5,169 nt of DNA from the NCBI GenBank assembly GCA_029983625.1, contig JASBZF010000097.1, positions 1 through 5,169 of the forward strand. Direction: 5' to 3'. This DNA comes from Pauljensenia sp. (lineage in GTDB: Bacteria > Actinomycetota > Actinomycetes > Actinomycetales > Actinomycetaceae). This document shows positions 1 through 5,167 of this stretch, in pieces (positions within the stretch are counted from its first letter, which is position 1; each line of letters starts with the position of its first letter). The position numbers and the translations under genes were made by a program. The notes beneath the pieces are model-generated. The model did not search any database. It saw nothing but the letters and a program-made list of their open reading frames with translations, and was not told the origin of the DNA.

Positions 1-1
1 T

Positions 2-397
2 GTTGCTCCTCTCCCTAAAGGAAAGGAGGCCGCTACAGGACTCGGCGGCGAAAATGTGGTCGTCCTCCAAGAAGGCAAACACGCCGATGCTGCCGTGAAG
101 CTTGCCGAGTTCCTCACCGGTGCCGAAGGCGCAAGAATCTACTGTGATGAGTCGGGGCAGCTTTCTGCGCGGCCCGACCTCGCCGGGACACTCAAGCTTT
201 CTGCAGATCAAAAGCTCAAAGTCTTTGAAGACCAGCTCGCAGTTGCCCATGCACGCGCCTACGGAAAACAGTACGCGAAGGTCTCTGAAGCTGTTCAGCT
301 CTCGATGCAAGAAGCTCTGACCGGCGCACTCACACCAAAAGAAGCAGCGAAGAAAGCCGCAGATACTCTTCGCCCGCTCTTGGAGTCGGACAAGTGA
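2..397 (+). CDS. Carbohydrate ABC transporter solute-binding protein, C-terminal part (5'-truncated by window edge)
   Basis: This is the last 131 residues of an extracellular sugar-binding protein (family 1 SBP, MalE-like) that would capture a sugar or oligosaccharide outside the membrane and deliver it to the two permeases encoded next. The frame is open from base 2 to the TGA at 395-397; the start, signal peptide and lipobox lie upstream of the window. Visible family hallmarks are PLPKG (residues 3-7 of the fragment) followed by GLGGEN (13-18), the usual C-lobe segment before a VVV strand. A helical stretch then follows (KHADAAVKLAEFLTG), matching the 'aA.kFl.fl' region of the family. The charged helical tail ending PLLESDK is also typical. 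The in-frame GTG at 56 is internal and not a real start, because homology-like sequence precedes it. The substrate cannot be told from this part. Translation is coupled to the following gene by a GTGA overlap. Confidence 0.88.
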   Translation, partial: VAPLPKGKEAATGLGGENVVVLQEGKHADAAVKLAEFLTGAEGARIYCDESGQLSARPDLAGTLKLSADQKLKVFEDQLAVAHARAYGKQYAKVSEAVQLSMQEALTGALTPKEAAKKAADTLRPLLESDK

Positions 398-1311
398 AAC
401 TCGGGAATCATCGAGTCTGGGCCGCGAGTACGACAACTCGCACTCGCGGCCTGGGCCTGGCCCTCGCGCTTCCCGCACTCTGCTACATCGCGATATTTTT
501 ACTCGTTCCGCTTCTCTATAACCTCTGGATTTCTGTCAGTAATGCGAACGGCGCGAACCTCATTACCGGGAACTTCGCACCTACGGGTTTTGCAAACTAC
601 CGGGCCGTCCTCGACGATCCGCAGTTCTGGAACGGCGTGACTTTGAGTGCGATCTTCACTCTTTCCTGTCTCGTGCTCCAATTCGTGATCGGCTACGCCC
701 TGGCTTTGTTCTTCCGAAAACCCTTTCCAGGGAACGGCATCATTCGCGCTTTACTTCTCGTCGGTTGGATTCTCCCACCGGTTGTGACCGGCACGATCTT
801 CAAATGGCTCTTTGATTCAGACTTTGGTGTCCTGAATTATGCGCTCTTGCAGATCGGAGTTATTTCTGAACCTGTCCACTGGCTGACGGGTCCGGTGACC
901 TCAATGATTGCGGTAATTGTGGCGAATCTTTGGGTGGGGATCCCTTTTAATATGCTTCTTCTCCTTTCTGGACTCCATGCAATAGATGACGGATTGTATG
1001 AAGCCGCTCAAGTCGATGGTGCGGGCTGGTGGCGTCAATTCTGGTCCATTACGTCGCCTTTGATGCGCCCTGTGATCGTGTCAGTTTTACTTCTCGGAGT
1101 GATTAATACCTACAAAGTTTTCGATCTGATCTTCACCATGACCAAGGGTGGGCCGGTGTCAGCGACGACCACCTTACCTGTCTACACCTATCTGGAAACT
1201 TTCAAGGTTTTTGAGTTCGGTAACGGAGCGGCTGCTTCGACGCTCACCCTTATTCTTCCCCTGGTCCTCTCCTGGTTTTACGTGCGCAGTCTGAAGGAGG
1301 AGGAAAAGTGA
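394..1311 (+). CDS. Carbohydrate ABC transporter permease, MalF-like (CUT1 family)
   Basis: This 305-residue inner-membrane permease would form half of the sugar channel, with the next gene product as the other half. It has about six hydrophobic helices: roughly 19-47, 82-107, 117-140, 167-192, 225-245 and 281-298. The cytoplasmic EAA loop that docks on the ATPase is clear at 202-226 (YEAAQVDGAG, ending SPLMRP). After it come FDLIFTMTKGGP (243-254) and the TLPVYTY segment, both typical of MalF/UgpA-type permeases. The large periplasmic insertion of enteric MalF is absent, and the length is normal for the short actinobacterial and firmicute forms. Translation starts at GTG 394, overlapping the previous stop as GTGA, with a modest GGAG at 382-385. 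The Arg/Thr-rich N-terminus (residues 6-18) is cytosolic. The substrate is not determined; a maltodextrin or another alpha- or beta-glucoside is possible. Confidence 0.93.
   Translation: MKLGNHRVWAASTTTRTRGLGLALALPALCYIAIFLLVPLLYNLWISVSNANGANLITGNFAPTGFANYRAVLDDPQFWNGVTLSAIFTLSCLVLQFVIGYALALFFRKPFPGNGIIRALLLVGWILPPVVTGTIFKWLFDSDFGVLNYALLQIGVISEPVHWLTGPVTSMIAVIVANLWVGIPFNMLLLLSGLHAIDDGLYEAAQVDGAGWWRQFWSITSPLMRPVIVSVLLLGVINTYKVFDLIFTMTKGGPVSATTTLPVYTYLETFKVFEFGNGAAASTLTLILPLVLSWFYVRSLKEEEK
1294..1300 (+). promoter_or_regulatory. Strong Shine-Dalgarno for the MalG-like permease
   Basis: AAGGAGG lies inside the last codons of the MalF-like gene, 7 bases before the GTG at 1308. It fixes that GTG as the start rather than the out-of-frame ATG at 1312. 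It is the best ribosome-binding site in the window and supports coupled translation of the two permeases. Confidence 0.8.
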
Positions 1312-2180
1312 ATGCCGTCAAGCTGCAGTCCCAACTTCCACGCGCAGAAAAACGCAGACGCTGCCAGCGTTGGGCTAAGTCTGTGATCGCGTGGATTCTC
1401 GCCTGCGTCTACCTTTTCCCCGTCTACTGGATGGTGATTACGTCCTTTAAAAATAAGGAGGAGACTTTCTCTTCGCCACCTCACCTTATTCCCTATGCGC
1501 CCACACTTGAGTCCTATCGTGCGGCTTTCTCACCCGAATACGGAGTGTGGCTGGCCCTTGCAAACTCTTTCCTCATTGCCTTGGGGACTTTGATTCTCAC
1601 TTTGGCGGTAGCGCTCCCCGCTGCTTACGCGGTTGCGCGTTTCCGGGACGGTGTTTCCACTGCGATGATGGTGGCTTTGACGGTTGTGCAACTTTTGCCA
1701 GCGATCGCGATCTCTATCCCGCTTTTTGTTATGTTCCGTCAAATGGGAATGATCAATACGCATCTTTCAATTATTCTCGCTGATCTTTCCGTTACTTTAC
1801 CCTTCGCCGTGATCCTTCTTCGCCCCTACTTTAAACAGTTCCCTTACGAGGTCGAAGAAGCAGCAAAACTCGACGGACTTGGGGTTCTTTCTACAATCCT
1901 AAAAATCGTCATCCCCACAATTCGCCCAGGGGTGGTGATGATCGGATCTTTTGCCTTCCTCATGGCCTGGGGTGAGTTCACTTTCGCACTGACTTTATCC
2001 ACGCAACAGGAGATTCAACCCCTCACGGTCGCTTTGAATCGCCTGATTGGACAATACGGCACAAACTGGAATCATCTGATGGCTGTTGCCGCTCTGATTG
2101 CTCTTCCTGTCCTCCTGATTTTCATCGCATTACAAAGGTACATTGTCGCCGGTTTATCGGGCGGAGCAACCAAAGGGTGA
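1308..2180 (+). CDS. Carbohydrate ABC transporter permease, MalG-like (CUT1 family)
   Basis: This 290-residue membrane protein is the second half of the sugar channel. Hydrophobic helices lie at about 24-46, 83-109, 120-143, 152-172, 208-231 and 258-278. Family signatures are the NSFLIALGT segment (86-93), the EAA loop at 181-208 (EVEEAAKLDG, ending IPTIRPG) that contacts the ATPase, and the characteristic end RYIVAGLSGGATKG, matching the 'GltaGavKG' tail of MalG-type proteins. The WGEF segment (221-224) is also typical. Its start, GTG 1308, overlaps the preceding TGA (GTGA) and has a strong Shine-Dalgarno. No ATPase gene follows; many Gram-positive CUT1 systems use a shared ATPase (MsiK/MsmK type) encoded elsewhere, so this is not by itself a defect. 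The residues before helix 1 are basic (KRRRCQRWAK), consistent with a cytosolic N-terminus. Confidence 0.93.
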   Translation: MNAVKLQSQLPRAEKRRRCQRWAKSVIAWILACVYLFPVYWMVITSFKNKEETFSSPPHLIPYAPTLESYRAAFSPEYGVWLALANSFLIALGTLILTLAVALPAAYAVARFRDGVSTAMMVALTVVQLLPAIAISIPLFVMFRQMGMINTHLSIILADLSVTLPFAVILLRPYFKQFPYEVEEAAKLDGLGVLSTILKIVIPTIRPGVVMIGSFAFLMAWGEFTFALTLSTQQEIQPLTVALNRLIGQYGTNWNHLMAVAALIALPVLLIFIALQRYIVAGLSGGATKG

Positions 2181-2331
2181 ATACTTCCTACGCGAGGGCG
2201 AGGCAGATCAGAGATGCCCTGCCTGAGGGGATGGCCTGCCTGAGAGGGTGGAGTACAAGAGTGGGTGAGGACTAGACGGACTCGACCAAGGTGAGGAAGC
2301 GTGAACGGGGCGGATCTGTCAGACTCAGCGC
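2181..2331. repeat. Intergenic region with short tandem duplications
   Basis: These 151 bases separate the sugar operon from the CPBP gene. Three head-to-tail duplications are visible. GCGAGG occurs twice at 2192-2203. A 17-mer occurs twice at 2218-2234 and 2235-2251 (CCTGCCTGAGGGGATGG and CCTGCCTGAGAGGGTGG, two mismatches). A 9-mer occurs twice at 2269-2277 and 2278-2286 (GGACTAGAC and GGACTCGAC). Competing weak hairpins can form, for example AGGCAG 2201-2206 with CTGCCT 2219-2224, or AGGGC 2195-2199 with GCCCT 2216-2220. Neither is followed by a T-run, so a rho-independent terminator is not supported. I see no convincing gene or promoter here. Confidence 0.6.
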
Positions 2332-3531
2332 ATGGACATGACGACACCGCAGCCCCCGAACCCCGGCCAGCCGCACTCTCCCCAGCAGGTCGATCCCCAA
2401 CACAGCACTATCCCGCAGGGAACCCCTCAACACCCCAATCCCTCGCAGGTCACTCCCCAAGCACTTCCACCACACACAGGGCTTCTCAGCACACACCCTC
2501 AGGCCGGATCTTCGCACTTCGCCTACACGCCCTACGCTTCATGGCCAGGGATACCCGAAACCCCTCGCGTCGAAAAAGCCTCACAACAACCCTGGCCCGC
2601 ACCCGGACACTCTCGCCTCCACAAATCCGACCGCCCTCGCCCCCGGAAATGGTGGACCCCACTACTGACACTTCTCCTCGGCGGAATCTTATGGTTCCTC
2701 ACCATGATGATCCTCACGCTCAGCTGCGTCGTAGCGATCTTCTTAACAGGAGGGGATTTCACATCCTTCTTACGCATCTTCGAGGGCGGAGCAGAATCAC
2801 TGGCAAGTCCCTGGTTCTACCTCTTCACCTTCGGGGTTCTCGCCCTCATGATCCCCTTCCTCTGGCTTTCCCTTCGGATCGTCGAAGGCGTCAGCATCGG
2901 AGCTTTATCCTCCATCGAAGGACACCTACGCTGGAAACGCTTCGCCGCCGCCCTCGGCCTCGCGCTTCTTGTCCTTACGCCCTCAATCCTTCTCACCATC
3001 GGTGACGTGATCCGCATGGGTGGCATTTCCGCACAAGCCCTCGGACGCGCACCCCTGCTCTTCGCTATCGTGATCGTCCTCGTCCCCCTGCAATGCGCAG
3101 CCGAAGAATACGTATTCCGAGGGCTCTTCCTCAGAATCCTCATGGGCTGGGGGCTGCCCGCCTTAGCTGCCATCATCCTCGCAGTAATCCCCTTCTCACT
3201 GGGACACCTCTACGGGTGGATGGGCATGATGGACGTGACCGTCTTCGGAATTGCGATGGGCTGGCTGAGCTGGCGCACTCAAGGACTAGAAGCCTCAATT
3301 GCCCTGCACATCATGAACAACATGAGCGGAATCGTTTTCGCAGTCCTCGGAGTTGTGAACCCCCTCGACGACTCAGGAATGCCACTGTGGGCGCTCGGAT
3401 TCAGCCTCGCTTTAACGATCCTCTACACGCTGATCGCCGATCGACTCTGGGCGGTACGCACGAAAAACAGCACGAAAGACAAAAACGACCAGCAGCAGAA
3501 TCACAACATGACCCAGACCGCGATCGTCTAG
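2332..3531 (+). CDS. CPBP-family intramembrane metalloprotease (CAAX protease / Abi type) with Pro/Gln-rich N-terminal extension
   Basis: This 399-residue polytopic membrane protein belongs to the CPBP family (CAAX prenyl protease 2/Rce1-like, formerly 'Abi'). The conserved catalytic motifs are all present: EExxxR at 258-263 (EEYVFR), FxxxH at 288-292 (FSLGH) and HxxxN at 326-330 (HIMNN). Members cleave peptides within or near the membrane, and the prokaryotic substrates are mostly unknown. Hydrophobic segments lie at about 108-138, 160-184, 204-223, 241-257, 275-297, 300-314, 324-342 and 351-371. Residues 1-105 are hydrophilic and rich in Pro, Gln, His and Ser, with no predicted fold; the C-terminal 25 residues are polar and Gln/Asn-rich. 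The only in-frame starts are ATG 2332 and ATG 2338, because an in-frame stop lies at 2302-2304. Neither has a Shine-Dalgarno nearby, so the message may be leaderless or weakly translated. Codon third positions are strongly C-biased compared with the permease genes, suggesting a different history. Confidence 0.88.
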   Translation: MDMTTPQPPNPGQPHSPQQVDPQHSTIPQGTPQHPNPSQVTPQALPPHTGLLSTHPQAGSSHFAYTPYASWPGIPETPRVEKASQQPWPAPGHSRLHKSDRPRPRKWWTPLLTLLLGGILWFLTMMILTLSCVVAIFLTGGDFTSFLRIFEGGAESLASPWFYLFTFGVLALMIPFLWLSLRIVEGVSIGALSSIEGHLRWKRFAAALGLALLVLTPSILLTIGDVIRMGGISAQALGRAPLLFAIVIVLVPLQCAAEEYVFRGLFLRILMGWGLPALAAIILAVIPFSLGHLYGWMGMMDVTVFGIAMGWLSWRTQGLEASIALHIMNNMSGIVFAVLGVVNPLDDSGMPLWALGFSLALTILYTLIADRLWAVRTKNSTKDKNDQQQNHNMTQTAIV

Positions 3532-3594
3532 CCTGAACATCACTGTCACCACTGCGTATCACAATGTCCACACCTTCAAGCGCGCAACAGTGTG

Positions 3595-3620
3595 CAACGC
3601 ATGACAACAACGCATGACAA
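3595..3620 (+). repeat. Perfect 13-bp tandem duplication upstream of the RidA gene
   Basis: CAACGCATGACAA occurs at 3595-3607 and again, with no gap and no mismatch, at 3608-3620. It ends five bases before the Shine-Dalgarno of the RidA-family gene, so it would lie in the mRNA leader or overlap the promoter. Each copy contains an ATG; the first (3601) is in frame with the RidA gene and the second (3614) is not. It could be a chance slippage duplication or a pair of regulator sites. The rest of the 3532-3639 gap shows only a weak promoter-like pair, TGAACA 3534-3539 and TATCAC 3557-3562 with 17-base spacing, which I do not call. Confidence 0.7.
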
Positions 3621-3625
3621 TAAAG

Positions 3626-3631
3626 AAAGGA
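3626..3631 (+). promoter_or_regulatory. Shine-Dalgarno deciding the RidA start
   Basis: AAAGGA lies 8 bases before ATG 3640. In-frame GTG 3592 and ATG 3601 would add up to 16 residues of Thr-rich, non-family sequence and have no comparable site upstream, so 3640 is preferred. Confidence 0.7.
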
Positions 3632-3639
3632 CCACCACA

Positions 3640-4104
3640 ATGACACTGCCCTCCAAAAAGCTTGCCGAGCTGGGTCTTCAGCTGCCACCCGTCGCTACTC
3701 CCGTTGCCGCCTACGTTCCGGCAGTTCTTGACCGTGGAGTGATCCGCACCTCAGGTCAGATTCCTGTTGTCGAGGGCGAGCCTGTCTGCATTGGAGCGGT
3801 CGGTACTGACGGTGCCGACCCGGAAGACGCAAAAGAAGCGGCACAGGTGTGTGCATTGAACGCGCTCGCGGCCGCTGCTGAGCTTGCCGGAGGTGTGGAT
3901 CGTCTGGCCGGAGTTGTGAAAGTGACAGGATTTGTCGCTTCGCTGCCGGATTTTTACGGTCAGGCGGGGGTTATCAACGGTGCTTCGGAACTTTTCGCCG
4001 AAGTTTTCAGCTCTTCTCATGCGCGTTCCGCAGTGGGTGTTTCGGCGCTTCCCCTCAATGTTTCTGTTGAAGTGGAAGTGGAGTTTGCTCTGCGCGAGGA
4101 CTGA
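3640..4104 (+). CDS. RidA family protein (YjgF/YER057c/UK114, ~150-residue subgroup)
   Basis: This 154-residue soluble cytosolic protein has the RidA fold. The prototype hydrolyses reactive enamine/imine intermediates released by PLP enzymes such as threonine dehydratase, and family members form trimers with active sites at subunit interfaces. Visible hallmarks are the AAYVPAV strand (23-29), the SGQIPVV segment (38-44), the ALNALAA helix (72-78), VVKVTGFVAS (92-101), the FYGQAGVING segment (105-114), and ARSAVGVSALP (128-138). R129 occupies the position of the conserved substrate-carboxylate arginine of true RidA. The length and the LxLP N-terminus fit the longer subgroup annotated 'YER057c_UK114_like_1' rather than the 128-residue E. 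coli RidA, and deaminase activity has not been shown for many members of that subgroup. Its own activity is therefore uncertain. It lies 97 bases upstream of the Cys-rich DUF2249 gene on the same strand. Confidence 0.92.
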   Translation: MTLPSKKLAELGLQLPPVATPVAAYVPAVLDRGVIRTSGQIPVVEGEPVCIGAVGTDGADPEDAKEAAQVCALNALAAAAELAGGVDRLAGVVKVTGFVASLPDFYGQAGVINGASELFAEVFSSSHARSAVGVSALPLNVSVEVEVEFALRED

Positions 4105-4110
4105 TTTTCT

Positions 4111-4149
4111 TGCTCGCATCCACGCTGCGCAGAGATGAGGATGCGTGCA
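4111..4149 (+). promoter_or_regulatory. Interrupted inverted repeat between the RidA gene and the Cys-rich DUF2249 gene
   Basis: The left arm TGCTCGCATCC (4111-4121) pairs with the right arm GGATGCGTGCA (4139-4149). This gives seven perfect pairs, one T/T mismatch and three more pairs across a 17-base centre that itself contains the palindrome CTGCGCAG (4125-4132). No T-run follows the right arm, so an intrinsic terminator is unlikely. The dyad sits directly before a possible -10 element TACACT (4150-4155) and 52 bases ahead of the start codon, which is a natural place for a repressor operator. No good -35 is visible. It could instead be an mRNA hairpin that separates expression of the two genes. 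Confidence 0.45.
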
Positions 4150-4155
4150 TACACT
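4150..4155 (+). promoter_or_regulatory. Possible -10 element for the Cys-rich DUF2249 gene
   Basis: TACACT fits the loose TAnnnT actinobacterial -10 pattern and is followed by an A/T-rich stretch (TTGAATAAATA). There is no recognisable -35 at 16-19 bases upstream (that interval is inside the dyad), so this is only a candidate. TAAATA at 4160-4165 is an alternative. Confidence 0.25.
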
Positions 4156-4201
4156 TGAATAAATACCCGCAGGATTTCTTTTTGAGCCGGAAAGGATCAT
4201 C

Positions 4202-5068
4202 ATGGCTGACACTTCATCCACCACGGTTCCCGAGGGCGCACCTCGTACTTTCACACTCGTTGCCGCTGACGCTCAGCCTGATAACCGCACAACAGAAGGT
4301 TGTGCGTGCGGTCAGCGAGGCTGTGGCTGTGGAGGGCGTGGCCGTGAGCGAAGGGGCCGCAGGCGCGCCTGCGGCTGCGGCGGGCGGCGGGGTGAGGCGT
4401 GCAAGTGTGGCTGCGGTGGACGAGGTGGTGCTCGTGCCGAGGGCGCGGGCAGGTGCTGTGATGGGTGTCGGTGCAGTGACACGACCTGCGGTGAAGGGGA
4501 ATGTGAGTGTGGGTGTACCTGCGGATGTAGTGATTGCACGTGTCGGCAAGGCAGTGCCGCGCCTCAATCAGCGGCGGCCTTAAAAGAATGCGGCTGCGGT
4601 AGCGAAGTCCCGAATGATACTGCCTGCGCTGGTAGCGCTCCTGAAGGTCAGACCTGCGGCTGCAAGTGCGGTGCCTGTCGCTGTGACGCTGAGCTATGCA
4701 GTCGAGGCGAATGTGGCTGTACATGCGGATGTGAAGACTGTGCATGTTGCCAAAAGACTCGCGCGTGCGCATCTGAGAAAAGCACAGAGGGCACGTGCTG
4801 TAGCACGTCTAAGCCTGAGCAGTCTCATGCCTGCGCTTCTGGCGGCGCTTCAGAACTCGTCATCCACGCGATCCCAAAGCTCGTGCGCCGCGCCGCACTT
4901 TTTGCCGCGCTCGACGCAATCCCTGTTGGTGAAAGCCTCGTGATTGTTGCGCCCCATCAGCCAACTCCCCTCTTCCAGCATCTTGATTCCTGTCAGGCCC
5001 ACTACCGGGTTGAGACCCTGACAGCTGGACCTGTTGACTGGCGTTATCGCATTACACGCCTTTCGTGA
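4202..5068 (+). CDS. Cysteine-rich (metallothionein-like) protein with C-terminal DUF2249 domain
   Basis: This 288-residue protein has three parts. Residues 1-33 are polar with no cysteine and no signal peptide. Residues 34-211 contain 41 cysteines, mostly as CxC, CGC and CC, spaced by Gly, Arg and small residues. Residues 218-288 form a DUF2249-like domain: a VIHAIPKLVRR start, an ALFAALDAIPVGESL helix-turn, the PHQPTPLF motif (251-258) matching the family's 'dHdPkPL', and a near-terminal Trp (W280) before RYRI. DUF2249 has no settled function; known relatives often occur with hemerythrin or nitrogen-oxide genes. The Cys region contains two similar blocks, at about 89-114 and 159-182, sharing the core GCTCGC. 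An Arg-rich tract occupies 46-55. Binding of soft metals (Cu, Zn, Cd) or an Fe-S/redox role is an inference from cysteine density. ATG 4202 has AAAGGA at 4191-4196. The reading frame is credible because it leads without a break into the recognisable C-terminal domain. Confidence 0.82.
   Translation: MADTSSTTVPEGAPRTFTLVAADAQPDNRTTEGCACGQRGCGCGGRGRERRGRRRACGCGGRRGEACKCGCGGRGGARAEGAGRCCDGCRCSDTTCGEGECECGCTCGCSDCTCRQGSAAPQSAAALKECGCGSEVPNDTACAGSAPEGQTCGCKCGACRCDAELCSRGECGCTCGCEDCACCQKTRACASEKSTEGTCCSTSKPEQSHACASGGASELVIHAIPKLVRRAALFAALDAIPVGESLVIVAPHQPTPLFQHLDSCQAHYRVETLTAGPVDWRYRITRLS
4466..4747 (+). repeat. Two diverged copies of a Cys-rich block within the DUF2249 gene
   Basis: Copy A spans about 4466-4543 (residues 89-114) and copy B about 4676-4747 (residues 159-182). 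Both follow the pattern CRC, four residues, C, four residues, C, then GCTCGC, two residues (SD or ED), C-x-C. Copy B lacks one two-residue 'EC' step present in copy A. At DNA level the shared core includes TGCGGATGT, with substitutions around it that mostly preserve the cysteines. This suggests an old internal duplication kept under selection for cysteine spacing. Confidence 0.65.
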
Positions 5069-5086
5069 AGTCAGCTGTGCGCCTGC

Positions 5087-5167
5087 TCATGACCTGAACG
5101 CAAAGTGAAAAGTCTCGTCATAGTGAGGGCGCGCAGATTTACCCTCACGACGGGCTAAGAGCTCCGC
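5087..5167 (-). CDS. Possible C-terminal end of a convergent gene (partial, not recognised)
   Basis: On the minus strand a frame is open from the window edge to TGA at 5087-5089, giving 26 residues that end in HYDETFHFAFRS. The composition looks protein-like, and the other two minus frames close quickly. A stretch this short is often open by chance, and it contains the stem-loop at 5116-5152, so the call is weak. If real, the gene would converge on the DUF2249 gene with only 18 bases between the stops. Confidence 0.22.
   Translation of the reverse strand, partial: AELLARREGKSARPHYDETFHFAFRS
5116..5152. terminator. Stem-loop downstream of the Cys-rich DUF2249 gene
   Basis: GTGAGGG (5123-5129) pairs perfectly with CCCTCAC (5142-5148) around a 12-base loop. 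A further CGTC/GACG (5116-5119 with 5149-5152) stacks beneath it after a 3-base ATA bulge. The structure begins 47 bases after the stop codon and could end transcription or protect the mRNA end. No T-run follows on either strand, so intrinsic termination is not assured. Confidence 0.4.

Noticed and set aside
1455..1463. Internal AAGGAGGAG resembling a strong ribosome-binding site inside the MalG-like gene.
   Set aside because: No in-frame start follows at a suitable distance and the coding continues through it; it encodes KEE in the protein.
2301..3005. Long + frame beginning GTG 2301, rich in Arg, Pro and Ser, overlapping the CPBP gene.
   Set aside because: It overlaps the CPBP gene in another frame; the CPBP frame carries all three catalytic motifs and the membrane helices, while this one has no family features.
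3592..3639. Upstream starts (GTG 3592, ATG 3601) extending the RidA protein by up to 16 residues.
   Set aside because: The extra residues are Thr-rich, partly encoded by the tandem duplication, and unlike the family N-terminus; ATG 3640 has a well-spaced AAAGGA.
4214..4772. Long open minus-strand frames opposite the Cys-rich region, rich in Thr, Ala, Pro, His or Ser.
   Set aside because: They mirror the biased composition of the + strand gene, are low complexity, and have no ribosome-binding site or family signature.
4110..4943. A second + frame across the Cys-rich gene that is almost fully open and reads as Val/Ala-rich protein (one stop at 4581-4583).
   Set aside because: The frame is shifted relative to the Cys/Gly codons, so TGY and GGN runs automatically read as Ala/Val-type codons and avoid stops. 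It shows no recognisable domain and does not join the DUF2249 frame.
5106..5157. A 17-codon + frame from GTG 5106 to TAA 5157 overlapping the terminal stem-loop, resembling a leader peptide.
   Set aside because: It has no Shine-Dalgarno, no run of regulatory codons and no downstream gene in view; chance is the simplest explanation.
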